Source: RGIG1995 sp045652425 (GTDB taxonomy: Bacteria > Bacillota > Clostridia > Oscillospirales > CAG-272). Taken from it: a stretch of 64,000 nt of DNA. The notes under the pieces are model-generated. The model saw only the letters and a list, made by a program, of their open reading frames with translations, searched no databases and was not told where the DNA came from. Every line of letters begins with the position of its first letter. Within the stretch, counting starts at the first letter, position 1. The stretch is from the NCBI GenBank assembly GCA_045652425.1, contig JAZRUG010000026.1:1-64000 (forward strand), given 5' to 3'. The position numbers were made by a program, and so were the translations under genes. Shown one piece after another: positions 17,032-25,812 of the stretch.

Positions 17032-18417
17032 TTATTTTACTAGATATTCAATAACCTTTTCAAGAGCAACTGCTCTGCTCGCCTTAAACAGCACAATATC
17101 TCCCGATTTAAGTTCTTTCTTCAACATTTCAGCCAAGCCTTCGGGTTCACTTATCCTGTTATATCCAACAATGGAGGATTCATCAAGCCCCTCTTCCAAA
17201 GCACCGACTGCAATTTCGAGCGCAGAATCACCGTACGTATAAAGACGGTCAATCTTTAATTCTGCGGCATATCTGCCCACCGATTTATGAAGCTCGTCAG
17301 AAGTATTCCCAAGTTCTCTCATTTCGCCTAAAACTGCAACCGTTCTTCTTTCTTTACCGAGTTCAGCCAAAACCGAAAGAGATGCCTTCATCGATTCGGG
17401 ACTTGCATTATAACAATCTTCAATAATAGTATAATTGTTATTATCATATATCTTTTGGCGCATTCCCGACGGTCTGTAATTCATAAGACCGCGTCTTATT
17501 TCATCATCGGAAAGTCCTGCGGTTCTGCCGACTGCAAATGCCGCCATAGCGTTATAAACGTTATGCTGCCCTATCGTTGGAATTTCAATATCTGTTACTT
17601 CTTCGGTCATATAGCGCATATCAAAAACAGTTTTCTTTTCCAAAACGCGAATATTCTTACCGAAAATATCTACCTGTTCATTCTTTATACCAAACGATAA
17701 GCTTTTGGGGAACCCGTCTTTTTTATCCCAAAGCAACGGTTCATCTCCGTTATAAACCAAAACGCCGTCAGGCCTTAAGCCTTCTATTATTTCAAGTTTT
17801 GCTTTCGCGATATTTTCTCTGCTTCCAAGCGCTTCAAGATGCGCCGTACCTATATTCGTAATAACGGCAGAATCAGGATGAGCAATATTCGTAAGCTGTG
17901 ATATTTCCCCGAGTGCGCTCATTCCCATTTCCGTAACGACCGCCTTATGCAAACTGCTCAATGCCGCCAACGTCAAACTTATGCCGTAAACGGTATTAAA
18001 GTTACCGCCCGATTTATGAGTCGGATATCTTTCTGCAAGAACGTAAGAGATAAATTCTTTCGTTGTCGTCTTTCCTACGCTTCCCGTAACACCTACGGTA
18101 AAAGGAGCATATTTCTCACGGCAGGAAGTTGCAATATCGGAAATAGCCTTTATAGTATCTTCAACCAAAATATAGTTACCGTTAAAACCATCGGGGAGTT
18201 TTTCACACATAACGCATACGGCACCGTTTTTAACTGCACTGTCAATATACTTATGTCCGTCTGTATTTTCCCCCTTAACAGCCACAAAAAGCGTTTTTTC
18301 TCCTATTTCGCGGGAGTCAATGGATATTTCCCCTATTTCAATATCGGAATTAGTCTTTCCCGAGCATAGTTCCGCCAATATTCTACTGTCAAACTTTTCA
18401 GATAATCCGATAATCAT
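17032..18417 (-). CDS. murF: UDP-MurNAc-tripeptide:D-Ala-D-Ala ligase
   Basis: A 461-residue Mur ligase adding D-Ala-D-Ala to the UDP-MurNAc-tripeptide. The P-loop is GVTGSVGKTTTKEF, the central domain has ITNIGTAHLEALGS and EIIEGL, and the C-terminal domain has DCYNASPESMKASL. ATG overlaps the murE stop by 4 bp, indicating translational coupling with the preceding ligase step. Confidence 0.96.
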   Translation of the reverse strand: MIIGLSEKFDSRILAELCSGKTNSDIEIGEISIDSREIGEKTLFVAVKGENTDGHKYIDSAVKNGAVCVMCEKLPDGFNGNYILVEDTIKAISDIATSCREKYAPFTVGVTGSVGKTTTKEFISYVLAERYPTHKSGGNFNTVYGISLTLAALSSLHKAVVTEMGMSALGEISQLTNIAHPDSAVITNIGTAHLEALGSRENIAKAKLEIIEGLRPDGVLVYNGDEPLLWDKKDGFPKSLSFGIKNEQVDIFGKNIRVLEKKTVFDMRYMTEEVTDIEIPTIGQHNVYNAMAAFAVGRTAGLSDDEIRRGLMNYRPSGMRQKIYDNNNYTIIEDCYNASPESMKASLSVLAELGKERRTVAVLGEMRELGNTSDELHKSVGRYAAELKIDRLYTYGDSALEIAVGALEEGLDESSIVGYNRISEPEGLAEMLKKELKSGDIVLFKASRAVALEKVIEYLVK

Positions 18418-19865
18418 TTCCCTTTTAACCTCTTACACACCGCCTCGGCGGCTATTTCTTTTTCATTAAAATATCTCTTCCCGAGACTGTCTATTTCGTA
18501 ATTCTCATGACCTTTTCCCGCCAACAAAACTATATCATTTTCTGTTGCGTTCATTATGGCATATTCAATAGCTTTCCGTCTGTTTTCTATTACAACGTAT
18601 GGTCTTTCTTTATCTATGCCCTTCATTATTTCTTCTATAATATCTGCAGCATTTTCAGACCGACTGTTGTCCGACGTTACAATAACAAAATCAGCAAGTC
18701 GAGAGGCTATTTGCCCCATAACACGCCGTTTTGACTTATCCCTGTCACCGCCGCATCCAAAAAGCACCGTTATCCTTTGTTCTTCTCTCTTAAAATCCCG
18801 TATACAACAAAGCACCTTTTCCAAAGCATCGGGAGAATGAGCATAATCAATAAAAAGTGAAAACGGTACGTCGCCCAAATCAACTTTTTCAAGTCTTCCC
18901 GAAACGTTTTTTACGGATATTATTCCATTTTTTATAACATCAGAATCTATCCCGTCTGTAAAAGCCGCTGCACTTGCCGCCAAAGTATTATATACGTTAA
19001 ATATACCGTTTAAATACGATTTTATTCTTATATCTTCTTTTGGTGTTACAAGAGTATATTCAAAGCCATCAGTGCCCTTTTGTACATAATCCTTTATATA
19101 AAATTGAGCGTTTGAATCAATGGTTGAATAAGTATATATCCTTCCACCAGAAAGGCTTGACACCTTTTCAAAAAACGAGTCGTCTGAATTATATAATCCA
19201 CATGAAGCGTTTTTGAAAAGTTTTGCTTTTGCCAAAGCGTAATCATTCATATTCTTGTGGAAATCAAGGTGTTCGGGTGTAAGATTTGTAAATATTCCGT
19301 AATCAAACTTTACGCCGTCTAACTTATCAAGAAAAAGCGAATGGGACGATGCTTCCATAACCACTCTTTCAAAACCGCTGTCAAAAGCATTTTTTAATAT
19401 TCTGAAAAAATCTTCGGGATCGGGAGTAGTTAAATTTCCATCAAGTGTACCTATTGTCTTAACCTTTTGACCTGCGCACGAATATATTTCAGACAATAAT
19501 CTGCAAGTTGATGTTTTTCCGTTAGTTCCCGTAACTCCTACGAGTTTTAATGCCCTTTCCGGATTCCCGTATGTTTTAGCGCACATACGCGCTAAAACCG
19601 CCCTTGTGTTTTCCACCTTTATATAAGGCAATTCAGACATAATAACGGAATCTGTTATATTTTCAACTACAAGCAATACAGCCCCTTTTTGTTTTGCTGA
19701 AACAGAAAAGCTGTGTCCGTCGTTGCGTATTCCCTTTATACATACGAATATATATCCGTTTTTAACCTCATCAAGTCTTGACGTTACGCCTTTTATTTCT
19801 ATATCGAAATGCATAACGTTCGTCTGTAAAACTTCAACACAGTCAAGATAGTTATATAATTTCAA
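18414..19865 (-). CDS. murE: UDP-MurNAc-dipeptide:meso-diaminopimelate (probable) ligase
   Basis: A 483-residue Mur ligase adding the third stem residue. The P-loop GVTGTNGKTST, EASSHSLFLDKLDGV and FTNLTPEHLDFHKNM identify MurE. The residue-selecting motif is DNSR (TSDNSRSENA) where m-DAP enzymes have DNPR; the Arg that contacts DAP is kept, so m-DAP specificity is likely but the Pro to Ser change is unusual. The start is placed at TTG 19865 because GGAGGG lies eight bases upstream; the longer reading to 19901 has no SD. Confidence 0.94.
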   Translation of the reverse strand: MKLYNYLDCVEVLQTNVMHFDIEIKGVTSRLDEVKNGYIFVCIKGIRNDGHSFSVSAKQKGAVLLVVENITDSVIMSELPYIKVENTRAVLARMCAKTYGNPERALKLVGVTGTNGKTSTCRLLSEIYSCAGQKVKTIGTLDGNLTTPDPEDFFRILKNAFDSGFERVVMEASSHSLFLDKLDGVKFDYGIFTNLTPEHLDFHKNMNDYALAKAKLFKNASCGLYNSDDSFFEKVSSLSGGRIYTYSTIDSNAQFYIKDYVQKGTDGFEYTLVTPKEDIRIKSYLNGIFNVYNTLAASAAAFTDGIDSDVIKNGIISVKNVSGRLEKVDLGDVPFSLFIDYAHSPDALEKVLCCIRDFKREEQRITVLFGCGGDRDKSKRRVMGQIASRLADFVIVTSDNSRSENAADIIEEIMKGIDKERPYVVIENRRKAIEYAIMNATENDIVLLAGKGHENYEIDSLGKRYFNEKEIAAEAVCKRLKGK

Positions 19866-19933
19866 ATGTGTAGCCCTCCGAATGTTTAATAATATAGTCA
19901 TTTAAACATCCGTAAGCTATATTTTCTGTCTTT

Positions 19934-22183
19934 TTAATCCGTACCGTCAGTATGTCTTAACTGAATGGTTATCAAAGTTCCCTTGGGTACCATAGTATCT
20001 GCTTCAAGGGACTGGTTTACTACTCGCGCACCAACACCCTCGTCAAAGTTCAAAGCTCCGTCAACCTTTATATTAAATCCTGCATTTGTAAGCGTTCTGT
20101 TCGCCACGGTAGCCGGCATACCTACAACGTTTGGCACTTTAATTTGAGTGGATTGCTCCGGTGTTGCGCTTCCGAGGAAAAGTATAACCTTACCGGCACT
20201 CATAAGAACTGCGCTGCCTCCGGCAGGAACTTGAGATACGACCGTCGGACCGTCTCCGACTATTTCATACTCAAGGTGCTGGTTTCTTATGTTCATAATC
20301 GCTTTCTCTACAGTTGAACCCGTATAATCCCACACCTGAACGTGAGCTCGTTTTTGTTCTTCTTCTTCGAGGTTACTTTCTATACCCATATAAGGCAAAA
20401 CTTCTTCAAGAAGAGCTGAAATGTAGGGTGCGGCAACCATACTACCGTAAATATTGTTTCCAAGAGGTTCATCGCACAATATCAAAACGGCTATCTGCGG
20501 ATCGTCTGCGGGTGCGTATGCAACACACGAACCAACATACAAATACGATTCGCCTTCTTCGTTAAGAATATCTCTCTTTTGCGACGTTCCCGTCTTTGCT
20601 GCAACTTTGTATCCCAAAACGTAAGCGTTCTTCGCACCGCCGTTTCCCGATACACCTTCTTCAAGAACCGTCGAAATGTAATCAGACGTATTCTTGCTTA
20701 TAACCTGTCTTTTTACGTTCGTTTCGTATGTTTCAACGACGTTTCCATCCTCATCCAATATCTTGTCAAGCACATGAGGCGTTACAAGATAACCGCCGTT
20801 TGCAACTGACGCTATAGCGGTAATCTGCTGTATAGGCGACGTCTTAAACGTCTGACCGAATGAATAAACAGAGAGTTCAACGTTATTCAAGCCGTTTCTT
20901 CCAACGTAAATACCGCCCTCTTCACCACGCAGGTCAATTCCCGTCTTACCGGTATATCCAAACGAAGTGAAATAATCGTAAAACATATCTGAACCGATTC
21001 TATGGCTTATCGTAACCAACGTAGGGTTACATGACTGCTGAAGCATTTCAGAGAAAACACGTGTTCCGTGTCCCGTTCTCTTGTGGCAGTGAATCGGCTT
21101 GGGATATCCGTCAACCTTAATATAGCCTCTGCACGTAAACTGTTCTAACGGATCTATCAAATTTTCTTCAATAGCCATTGATGCCGTTATTACTTTAAAA
21201 GTAGAACCCGGTTCATACAGCCACGAAACAGCTTTGTTATTCCACGACGAGAACAATAATTCATTATACTTTTCCGTATATTCCTCGCTGTCCGTAGACA
21301 AACCAAGTTCTTCAAGTTTTGCCTGATAAACCTCGCTTAATTTTCCCGGAGCATTTAGGTCATACGTAGGATACTGCGCCATAGCAAGTATTCCGCCCGT
21401 ATTTACATCCATTACAATACCCGTTACACCGCCGCCGGATACTGCTTCTTCATAAGACAGTTTTATTTGCTTTTCAAGGAGCTGTTGTATACGCATATCG
21501 ATAGTTGTTACAACATCATAACCGTCTTGCGCGGTAATATAGCTTTCATATTTAAACGGCATATCCATACCAAGTCCGTTTTTTGCCGTTATATATCTTC
21601 CGGGCGTACCCGTCAAGTATTTATCGTACTGTAATTCAACCCCGTAGCTTCCGCCATCGGTTCCCATAAACCCGAGAACGTTTGCCGCCAACGAATCGTA
21701 AGGATAATATCTTTTTGTCGTCGCTTCAAGGTGTACTTGTTTTGAAAGTTCGTTTTCCTCGATAAATGCCCTTACTCTGTCGGCATCTTCTTTTTCTACA
21801 TTTCTCTTTACAGTTTCATCTGCTCTGTTTTCTCTCAATGCTCGGTTATATATGGTGTCGTAATCCACGTTCAAAAGTTCGGAAAGATTACGGCAAATAA
21901 ATATCGCCTGTTCATTATCTACTATATCAACGGGGGATATAAACACACGCCACACGGAAATGTTTGTAGCAAGTACAACGTTGTTTTTATCAAGAATCTC
22001 TCCGCGCTCTGCAGATACGGTACTGGTTCTCTGTACGTTGTTTGATACGCTTCGCTGATATTCTTTGTGGTGTATAACTTGCATCCAAAAAAGTCTGCCC
22101 ACAAGAACCGACCAAAACAGTATAAAAAACAACAACAAAGCAGTGCTGCGTTTTTTTATAAACTTATTCATTTTTCCGTTCAT
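19934..22183 (-). CDS. Class B penicillin-binding protein with PASTA domains (FtsI/SpoVD type)
   Basis: A 749-residue D,D-transpeptidase: one N-terminal membrane helix (about 12-35), a dimerisation domain, then the transpeptidase with SxxK (EPGSTFKVITA), SxN (SCNP) and KTG (AAKTGTSQK). Two C-terminal PASTA-like modules follow (about 610-670 and 680-745, the second with KVPNVVGMPATVANR). It crosslinks septal peptidoglycan with FtsW. The cluster has only one such gene where Bacillus has pbpB and spoVD, so it could serve division, sporulation or both. Start at ATG 22183, with GGGAGG upstream; the 28 residues readable before it have no SD. Confidence 0.93.
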   Translation of the reverse strand: MNGKMNKFIKKRSTALLLFFILFWSVLVGRLFWMQVIHHKEYQRSVSNNVQRTSTVSAERGEILDKNNVVLATNISVWRVFISPVDIVDNEQAIFICRNLSELLNVDYDTIYNRALRENRADETVKRNVEKEDADRVRAFIEENELSKQVHLEATTKRYYPYDSLAANVLGFMGTDGGSYGVELQYDKYLTGTPGRYITAKNGLGMDMPFKYESYITAQDGYDVVTTIDMRIQQLLEKQIKLSYEEAVSGGGVTGIVMDVNTGGILAMAQYPTYDLNAPGKLSEVYQAKLEELGLSTDSEEYTEKYNELLFSSWNNKAVSWLYEPGSTFKVITASMAIEENLIDPLEQFTCRGYIKVDGYPKPIHCHKRTGHGTRVFSEMLQQSCNPTLVTISHRIGSDMFYDYFTSFGYTGKTGIDLRGEEGGIYVGRNGLNNVELSVYSFGQTFKTSPIQQITAIASVANGGYLVTPHVLDKILDEDGNVVETYETNVKRQVISKNTSDYISTVLEEGVSGNGGAKNAYVLGYKVAAKTGTSQKRDILNEEGESYLYVGSCVAYAPADDPQIAVLILCDEPLGNNIYGSMVAAPYISALLEEVLPYMGIESNLEEEEQKRAHVQVWDYTGSTVEKAIMNIRNQHLEYEIVGDGPTVVSQVPAGGSAVLMSAGKVILFLGSATPEQSTQIKVPNVVGMPATVANRTLTNAGFNIKVDGALNFDEGVGARVVNQSLEADTMVPKGTLITIQLRHTDGTD

Positions 22184-22316
22184 ATTTTCTTCCCTCCCCG
22201 AGAAGCTTTGCAACATTCTGCCCTTATTAACCAAAAGAGAGTAAAGAGTATATTCACAATACACCACTCTACCCTCAATTACGCAAAAACGCCTTACGAT
22301 TAAATTTTATTCAGCT

Positions 22317-22907
22317 TTAATTGATATATTCCACCAATGCTCTAAAATTCTCACCAATGGAACTCATAACCGTGTTTATCAGACTGTCTTCTGTGGTTTC
22401 GGGCTCTACAACCTCGATTTTGTCTTCATTGCCGATAACAACGTATTGTTTCTTAACTTCATCGGCTTTTACCATTCCTAGTTTATTCACAGCAGCATCT
22501 TCAATGACTCTAAGGTCATTCTTCAATTCAACATCCAATCTTAACTCTTCTTCTTGCTTTTGCAGTTCGGACAATCTGTTCTGTAACGCCGAGATATCCT
22601 GGGTAAACTCATTGATCTGTGCCATGGTAAGCATCATGAACATGAACAGGACAGTGCAGATAACTGACACAAACACTACAGACGTCGGGAAAGGCATATT
22701 TTTCTTTGCCTTGATTGTCCGAACTTTCGGCGCATCGTTTACAGCAGCAACGACTTTTATATTATCTGATTCAAGCGCGTGTCTTGCGACTGCGCGTGTT
22801 TTGCTTCTTGTTTTTGCGGCAATATTCTTTTTTTCGGCAATATTCACGTCTCTTTGAATATTTTTCGCCTTTTTCTTCTTTTCTTCGTACGACTTTTCGT
22901 AAGTCAT
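22317..22907 (-). CDS. ftsL: FtsL-like septum protein
   Basis: A 196-residue bitopic protein: a long basic cytoplasmic tail (about 90 residues, Lys/Arg/Ala-rich), one transmembrane helix (about 92-115), then a heptad coiled coil (EFTQDISALQNRLSELQKQ) and an acidic tail. The gene sits between rsmH and the PBP gene, exactly where ftsL lies in dcw clusters. The topology and position carry the call, since FtsL sequences diverge strongly. ATG at 22907 has AGGGGG nine bases upstream; the ATG three codons earlier overlaps that SD. Confidence 0.8.
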   Translation of the reverse strand: MTYEKSYEEKKKKAKNIQRDVNIAEKKNIAAKTRSKTRAVARHALESDNIKVVAAVNDAPKVRTIKAKKNMPFPTSVVFVSVICTVLFMFMMLTMAQINEFTQDISALQNRLSELQKQEEELRLDVELKNDLRVIEDAAVNKLGMVKADEVKKQYVVIGNEDKIEVVEPETTEDSLINTVMSSIGENFRALVEYIN

Positions 22908-22981
22908 ATTCCGCATCCCCCTAATATTTTCATCCCTAATTATTCCTCTGATAAATCGGGTTCCCTATTCCCGAAATATCA

Positions 22982-23923
22982 CTACACCTTTTCGGCTACT
23001 CGAAGCTTTGCGCTTCTTGACCTCGGATTCTCTTCAAGTTCTCTGTCCGAGGGTAATATCGGTTTTCTCGATATCAATTTCAACGAAGGTCGTTTCCCAC
23101 ACATACACACCGGAAAATCCGGAGGGCACGTACATCCTTTTACAAGACCGGCAATCGTCTTTTTAACGATTCTGTCTTCGAGAGAATGGAACGAGATCAC
23201 AGCAAGTCTTCCGCCGACTTTTAACCTTTCGGTCGCCGCGGTTATTGCAGGTTCTATAGCGTCAAGCTCTCCGTTAACCTCTATTCTTATCGCCTGGAAA
23301 GTTCGCTTTGCCGGATGAGGTCCGTCTACCCTTGCCTTTTGCGGTATTGCGTTTTTTATTATATCCGTTAATTCCGCGGTAGTTTCAATAGGCTTCTCCT
23401 GTCTTGCTTCTTCAATAAAACTTGCAATTCGAGGAGCAAACTTCTCTTCGCCATAATCATATATAATCTGCTTTAACTTTTCTTTAGAATATGTATTAAC
23501 CACATCATAAGCCGTCAAAGCATCGGATTTATTCATTCTCATATCAAGGTATCCGTCATTATTGTACGAAAAACCTCTCTCTGCCGTATCAAGTTGATAC
23601 GATGATACACCAAGGTCGGCAATCACCCCATCAACAGTCTCAATGCCGAGATTATCAAGCACACTGCCTAAATTCCTGAAGTTATCTTTCACGAAAACCA
23701 CTCTGTCGGAATAATCCGCCAGTCTTTTTTTTGCCGCTGCAAGTGCATCGTCATCTCTGTCAAGACAAATATGCATTCCACCATCGGTCAGCCTCTTCGC
23801 TATTTCGAACGAATGGCCTCCTCCGCCCGTGGTCAAATCAACGTATACTCCATCGGGTTTTATATCAAGTCCGTCTATACACTCGTTAAGCAAAACGGAA
23901 TAGTGTGAAAATACGATATCCAT
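22982..23923 (-). CDS. rsmH: 16S rRNA (cytosine-1402-N4)-methyltransferase
   Basis: A 313-residue SAM-dependent methyltransferase of the MraW family. HYSVLLNECIDGL at the N terminus, DLTTGGGGHS (SAM loop), DLGVSSYQLDTAERGFSY, HPAKRTFQAIRIEVN and ISFHSLEDRIVK are all family signatures. It methylates C1402 of 16S rRNA near the P site. Directly after mraZ with no gap. Confidence 0.97.
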   Translation of the reverse strand: MDIVFSHYSVLLNECIDGLDIKPDGVYVDLTTGGGGHSFEIAKRLTDGGMHICLDRDDDALAAAKKRLADYSDRVVFVKDNFRNLGSVLDNLGIETVDGVIADLGVSSYQLDTAERGFSYNNDGYLDMRMNKSDALTAYDVVNTYSKEKLKQIIYDYGEEKFAPRIASFIEEARQEKPIETTAELTDIIKNAIPQKARVDGPHPAKRTFQAIRIEVNGELDAIEPAITAATERLKVGGRLAVISFHSLEDRIVKKTIAGLVKGCTCPPDFPVCMCGKRPSLKLISRKPILPSDRELEENPRSRSAKLRVAEKV

Positions 23924-24355
23924 TTAGAATCCAAGTGACATAAGTGTTTCTGCAAGTTCTTCGGAATTCATATCGTTTTCTGCAATCCACTTATCTTCAT
24001 CCCATATTTCAACGTGGTTGCCCACGCCGATAACGTAAACGTTCTTATCAAGTCCCGCATAGGCTTTGTGTCCCTGACTAATAAGAACTCTGCCTTGACT
24101 GTCTATCTTCGTTTTAACCGCCGACGCCATAAGAGTTCTCTTTACACGTCTTGCTTTCATTTCGGGAAGCTGGTTAAGTTTTTCGGTAAATGCATCCCAC
24201 GCTTCTTTGGGATATACGGCGATACAGGTATCAACGCCTTTTACAACAAAAACTTCATCACCAAGTTCTTCACGCATCGTCGCGGGAAGAAACATTCTGT
24301 TTTTCGGGTCAATCGAATGTTTATATTCGCCCGTAAACATAAATTCGCCGATCAT
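23924..24355 (-). CDS. mraZ: Transcriptional regulator MraZ
   Basis: A 143-residue protein with two SpoVT/AbrB-like swapped-hairpin repeats: GEYKHSIDPKNRMFLP and KTKIDSQGRVLISQG, each with the family D-x-K/x-GR core. It forms a ring that binds short direct repeats in front of its own operon. It is the first gene of the dcw cluster; SD GGAGGTGA lies just before the ATG. A candidate operator with regularly spaced GTG repeats lies upstream at 24483-24530. Confidence 0.97.
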   Translation of the reverse strand: MIGEFMFTGEYKHSIDPKNRMFLPATMREELGDEVFVVKGVDTCIAVYPKEAWDAFTEKLNQLPEMKARRVKRTLMASAVKTKIDSQGRVLISQGHKAYAGLDKNVYVIGVGNHVEIWDEDKWIAENDMNSEELAETLMSLGF

Positions 24356-24482
24356 TTACCTCACCTCCATCTTCGGTTTTTCTATATAAAATCAAGTTAT
24401 CAATCAGCAAAAACAGCATAAAAAAACAACTGTCCGTAAAGCAAATCAAACCGATATCCGCCATATAGCAGACATATCGGTT

Positions 24483-24530
24483 CACTCAAACGCCACTTTA
24501 CTGACATTTTGCTACACTTTACACCACCAC
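24483..24530 (-). promoter_or_regulatory. Candidate MraZ operator: GTG repeats at helical spacing
   Basis: Read on the minus strand, five related hexamers occur 10-11 bp apart: GTGGTG (24530-24525), AAAGTG (24520-24515), AAAATG (24510-24505), AAAGTG (24499-24494) and TGAGTG (24488-24483). They start directly downstream of the -10 box. Known MraZ sites are direct repeats of about 10-bp period with a G/T-rich core, so the arrangement fits autorepression; binding has not been shown. Confidence 0.6.
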
Positions 24531-24531
24531 T

Positions 24532-24560
24532 ATTGTACACTATCTCCCCATTTTTTTCAA
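24532..24560 (-). promoter_or_regulatory. Promoter of the mraZ/dcw operon
   Basis: TTGAAA at 24560-24555 and TACAAT at 24537-24532, spacer 17 bp, on the minus strand. The 420-bp gap 24356-24775 otherwise holds the putative MraZ repeats, a hairpin at about 24447-24478 (ACCGATAT/ATATCGGT) in the leader and the coaD terminator. Confidence 0.7.
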
Positions 24561-24705
24561 TAGTTTTTTGATATTTTTTAGAACTTTATCATTTTAACAA
24601 CTACAACCCACCTCATTTTGTATACATTGCACAATCTTTTCTTCATTTCGTCAAAAATAACCCCTATTCTCTTTATCTTTTTCTCGGTTTTGACTATTTT
24701 TGGAA

Positions 24706-24753
24706 ACAAAAAGAAGACGTATTTCACTTAATTTTAAGCAAAAACGTCTTCTT
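24706..24753 (-). terminator. coaD operon terminator
   Basis: Ten-bp stem AAGAAGACGT (24711-24720) / ACGTCTTCTT (24744-24753) with TTTTTG following on the minus strand. Confidence 0.75.
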
Positions 24754-24775
24754 GTTATCACCTTTGGGGAGATTA

Positions 24776-25255
24776 TTATTTCTTCTTATTATTTATATAT
24801 TCATCAACGCCTTTTGGTACGTACGGAGTTACATCTCTTCCGTATTTTATCATATCGCGCACGAACGTTGAGCTTATATGCTTATATTCGGGCAACGACG
24901 GCATAAATATCGTATCAAAATTGCCGATACTTCTGTTTATAACAAACAAATCGTACTCGTATTCAAAATCAATCGTATCGCGTACACCCTTGATAATAAA
25001 ATCAATATTGTGCTTCTCTGCGTAGTCCACAACCAAAGTATCTGTTATATCTGCATGAACGTTGGGCAAGTTCTTTACGGCTATCTTCATCATCTCAAAG
25101 CAATCCTCGCCGGTAAAAATCCCCTTACCCTTTTTTTCAGTATTCTGAAATACAACAACATATACTTCATCAAACATTTCCGAACATCTTTTTATTACAT
25201 CGTAATGTCCGATAGTTACAGGATCAAAACTTCCGGGTATCAACACTCTCTTCAT
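24776..25255 (-). CDS. coaD: Phosphopantetheine adenylyltransferase
   Basis: A 159-residue nucleotidyltransferase of coenzyme A synthesis (4'-phosphopantetheine + ATP to dephospho-CoA). GSFDPVTIGHYDVIKR contains the TxGH nucleotide motif, IIKGVRD the substrate region and YKHISSTFVRDM the ISSTxVR motif. The ATG overlaps the rsmD stop by 4 bp, a conserved pairing in Firmicutes. Confidence 0.97.
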   Translation of the reverse strand: MKRVLIPGSFDPVTIGHYDVIKRCSEMFDEVYVVVFQNTEKKGKGIFTGEDCFEMMKIAVKNLPNVHADITDTLVVDYAEKHNIDFIIKGVRDTIDFEYEYDLFVINRSIGNFDTIFMPSLPEYKHISSTFVRDMIKYGRDVTPYVPKGVDEYINNKKK

Positions 25256-25809
25256 AACTCTTCTCCTTTTTTACAAAGCACCGTTATATATACTCTGCCA
25301 TACTTATTATGTTTTATAGTTTCAAGACCATCGCAGGTATATTCGATATCATCTTCACTTTCACATACAACCTTCGCATTAGTATTCAGCAAATCGTATC
25401 TTACTAAACTCTCTAATATCTCGGGCAAAATCTTCATCGAATAAGGAGGATCAAGTATAACTATATCAAACTTCTCTCTTCCCTTCGCCCCACGAAGATA
25501 GTCCTTGTAATCAACGTTTAATATCTTGCACCTTTCAATCAATTTCGTCTTTTTCGCATTCTTTTTTACTACATCCATAGCATCAAGGTTTTTTTCAACA
25601 AACGTACAACTTGCAGCCCCTCTGCTGACAGCTTCGAGTCCCATCTGACCGCTTCCGGCAAATAAATCGAGAACTTTTCTGTTCTCCAATTCAAACTGAA
25701 GCATACTGAACACCGATTCCTTAACTCTTTCAGCTGTAGGGCGCGTATCGTTTCCTTCAAGAGTATCGAGTTTGATTCCTCTGGCCACACCCGTTATTAT
25801 TCTCATCAT
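25252..25809 (-). CDS. rsmD: 16S rRNA (guanine-966-N2)-methyltransferase
   Basis: A 185-residue Rossmann methyltransferase. The N-terminal RIITGVARGIKL and RPTAERVKESVFSML, the SAM loop DLFAGSGQMGLEAVSRGA and the catalytic ILDPPYS (DPPY motif) are diagnostic for RsmD. It modifies G966 of small-subunit rRNA during assembly. AGAGGTGA lies seven bases upstream of the chosen ATG. Confidence 0.95.
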   Translation of the reverse strand: MMRIITGVARGIKLDTLEGNDTRPTAERVKESVFSMLQFELENRKVLDLFAGSGQMGLEAVSRGAASCTFVEKNLDAMDVVKKNAKKTKLIERCKILNVDYKDYLRGAKGREKFDIVILDPPYSMKILPEILESLVRYDLLNTNAKVVCESEDDIEYTCDGLETIKHNKYGRVYITVLCKKGEEL

Positions 25810-25812
25810 AAA

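Noticed and set aside
22321..22857. Plus-strand frame of 178 codons opposite ftsL
   Set aside because: It is antisense to a well-placed dcw gene and has a Ser/Thr/Ile-rich composition typical of a shadow frame.
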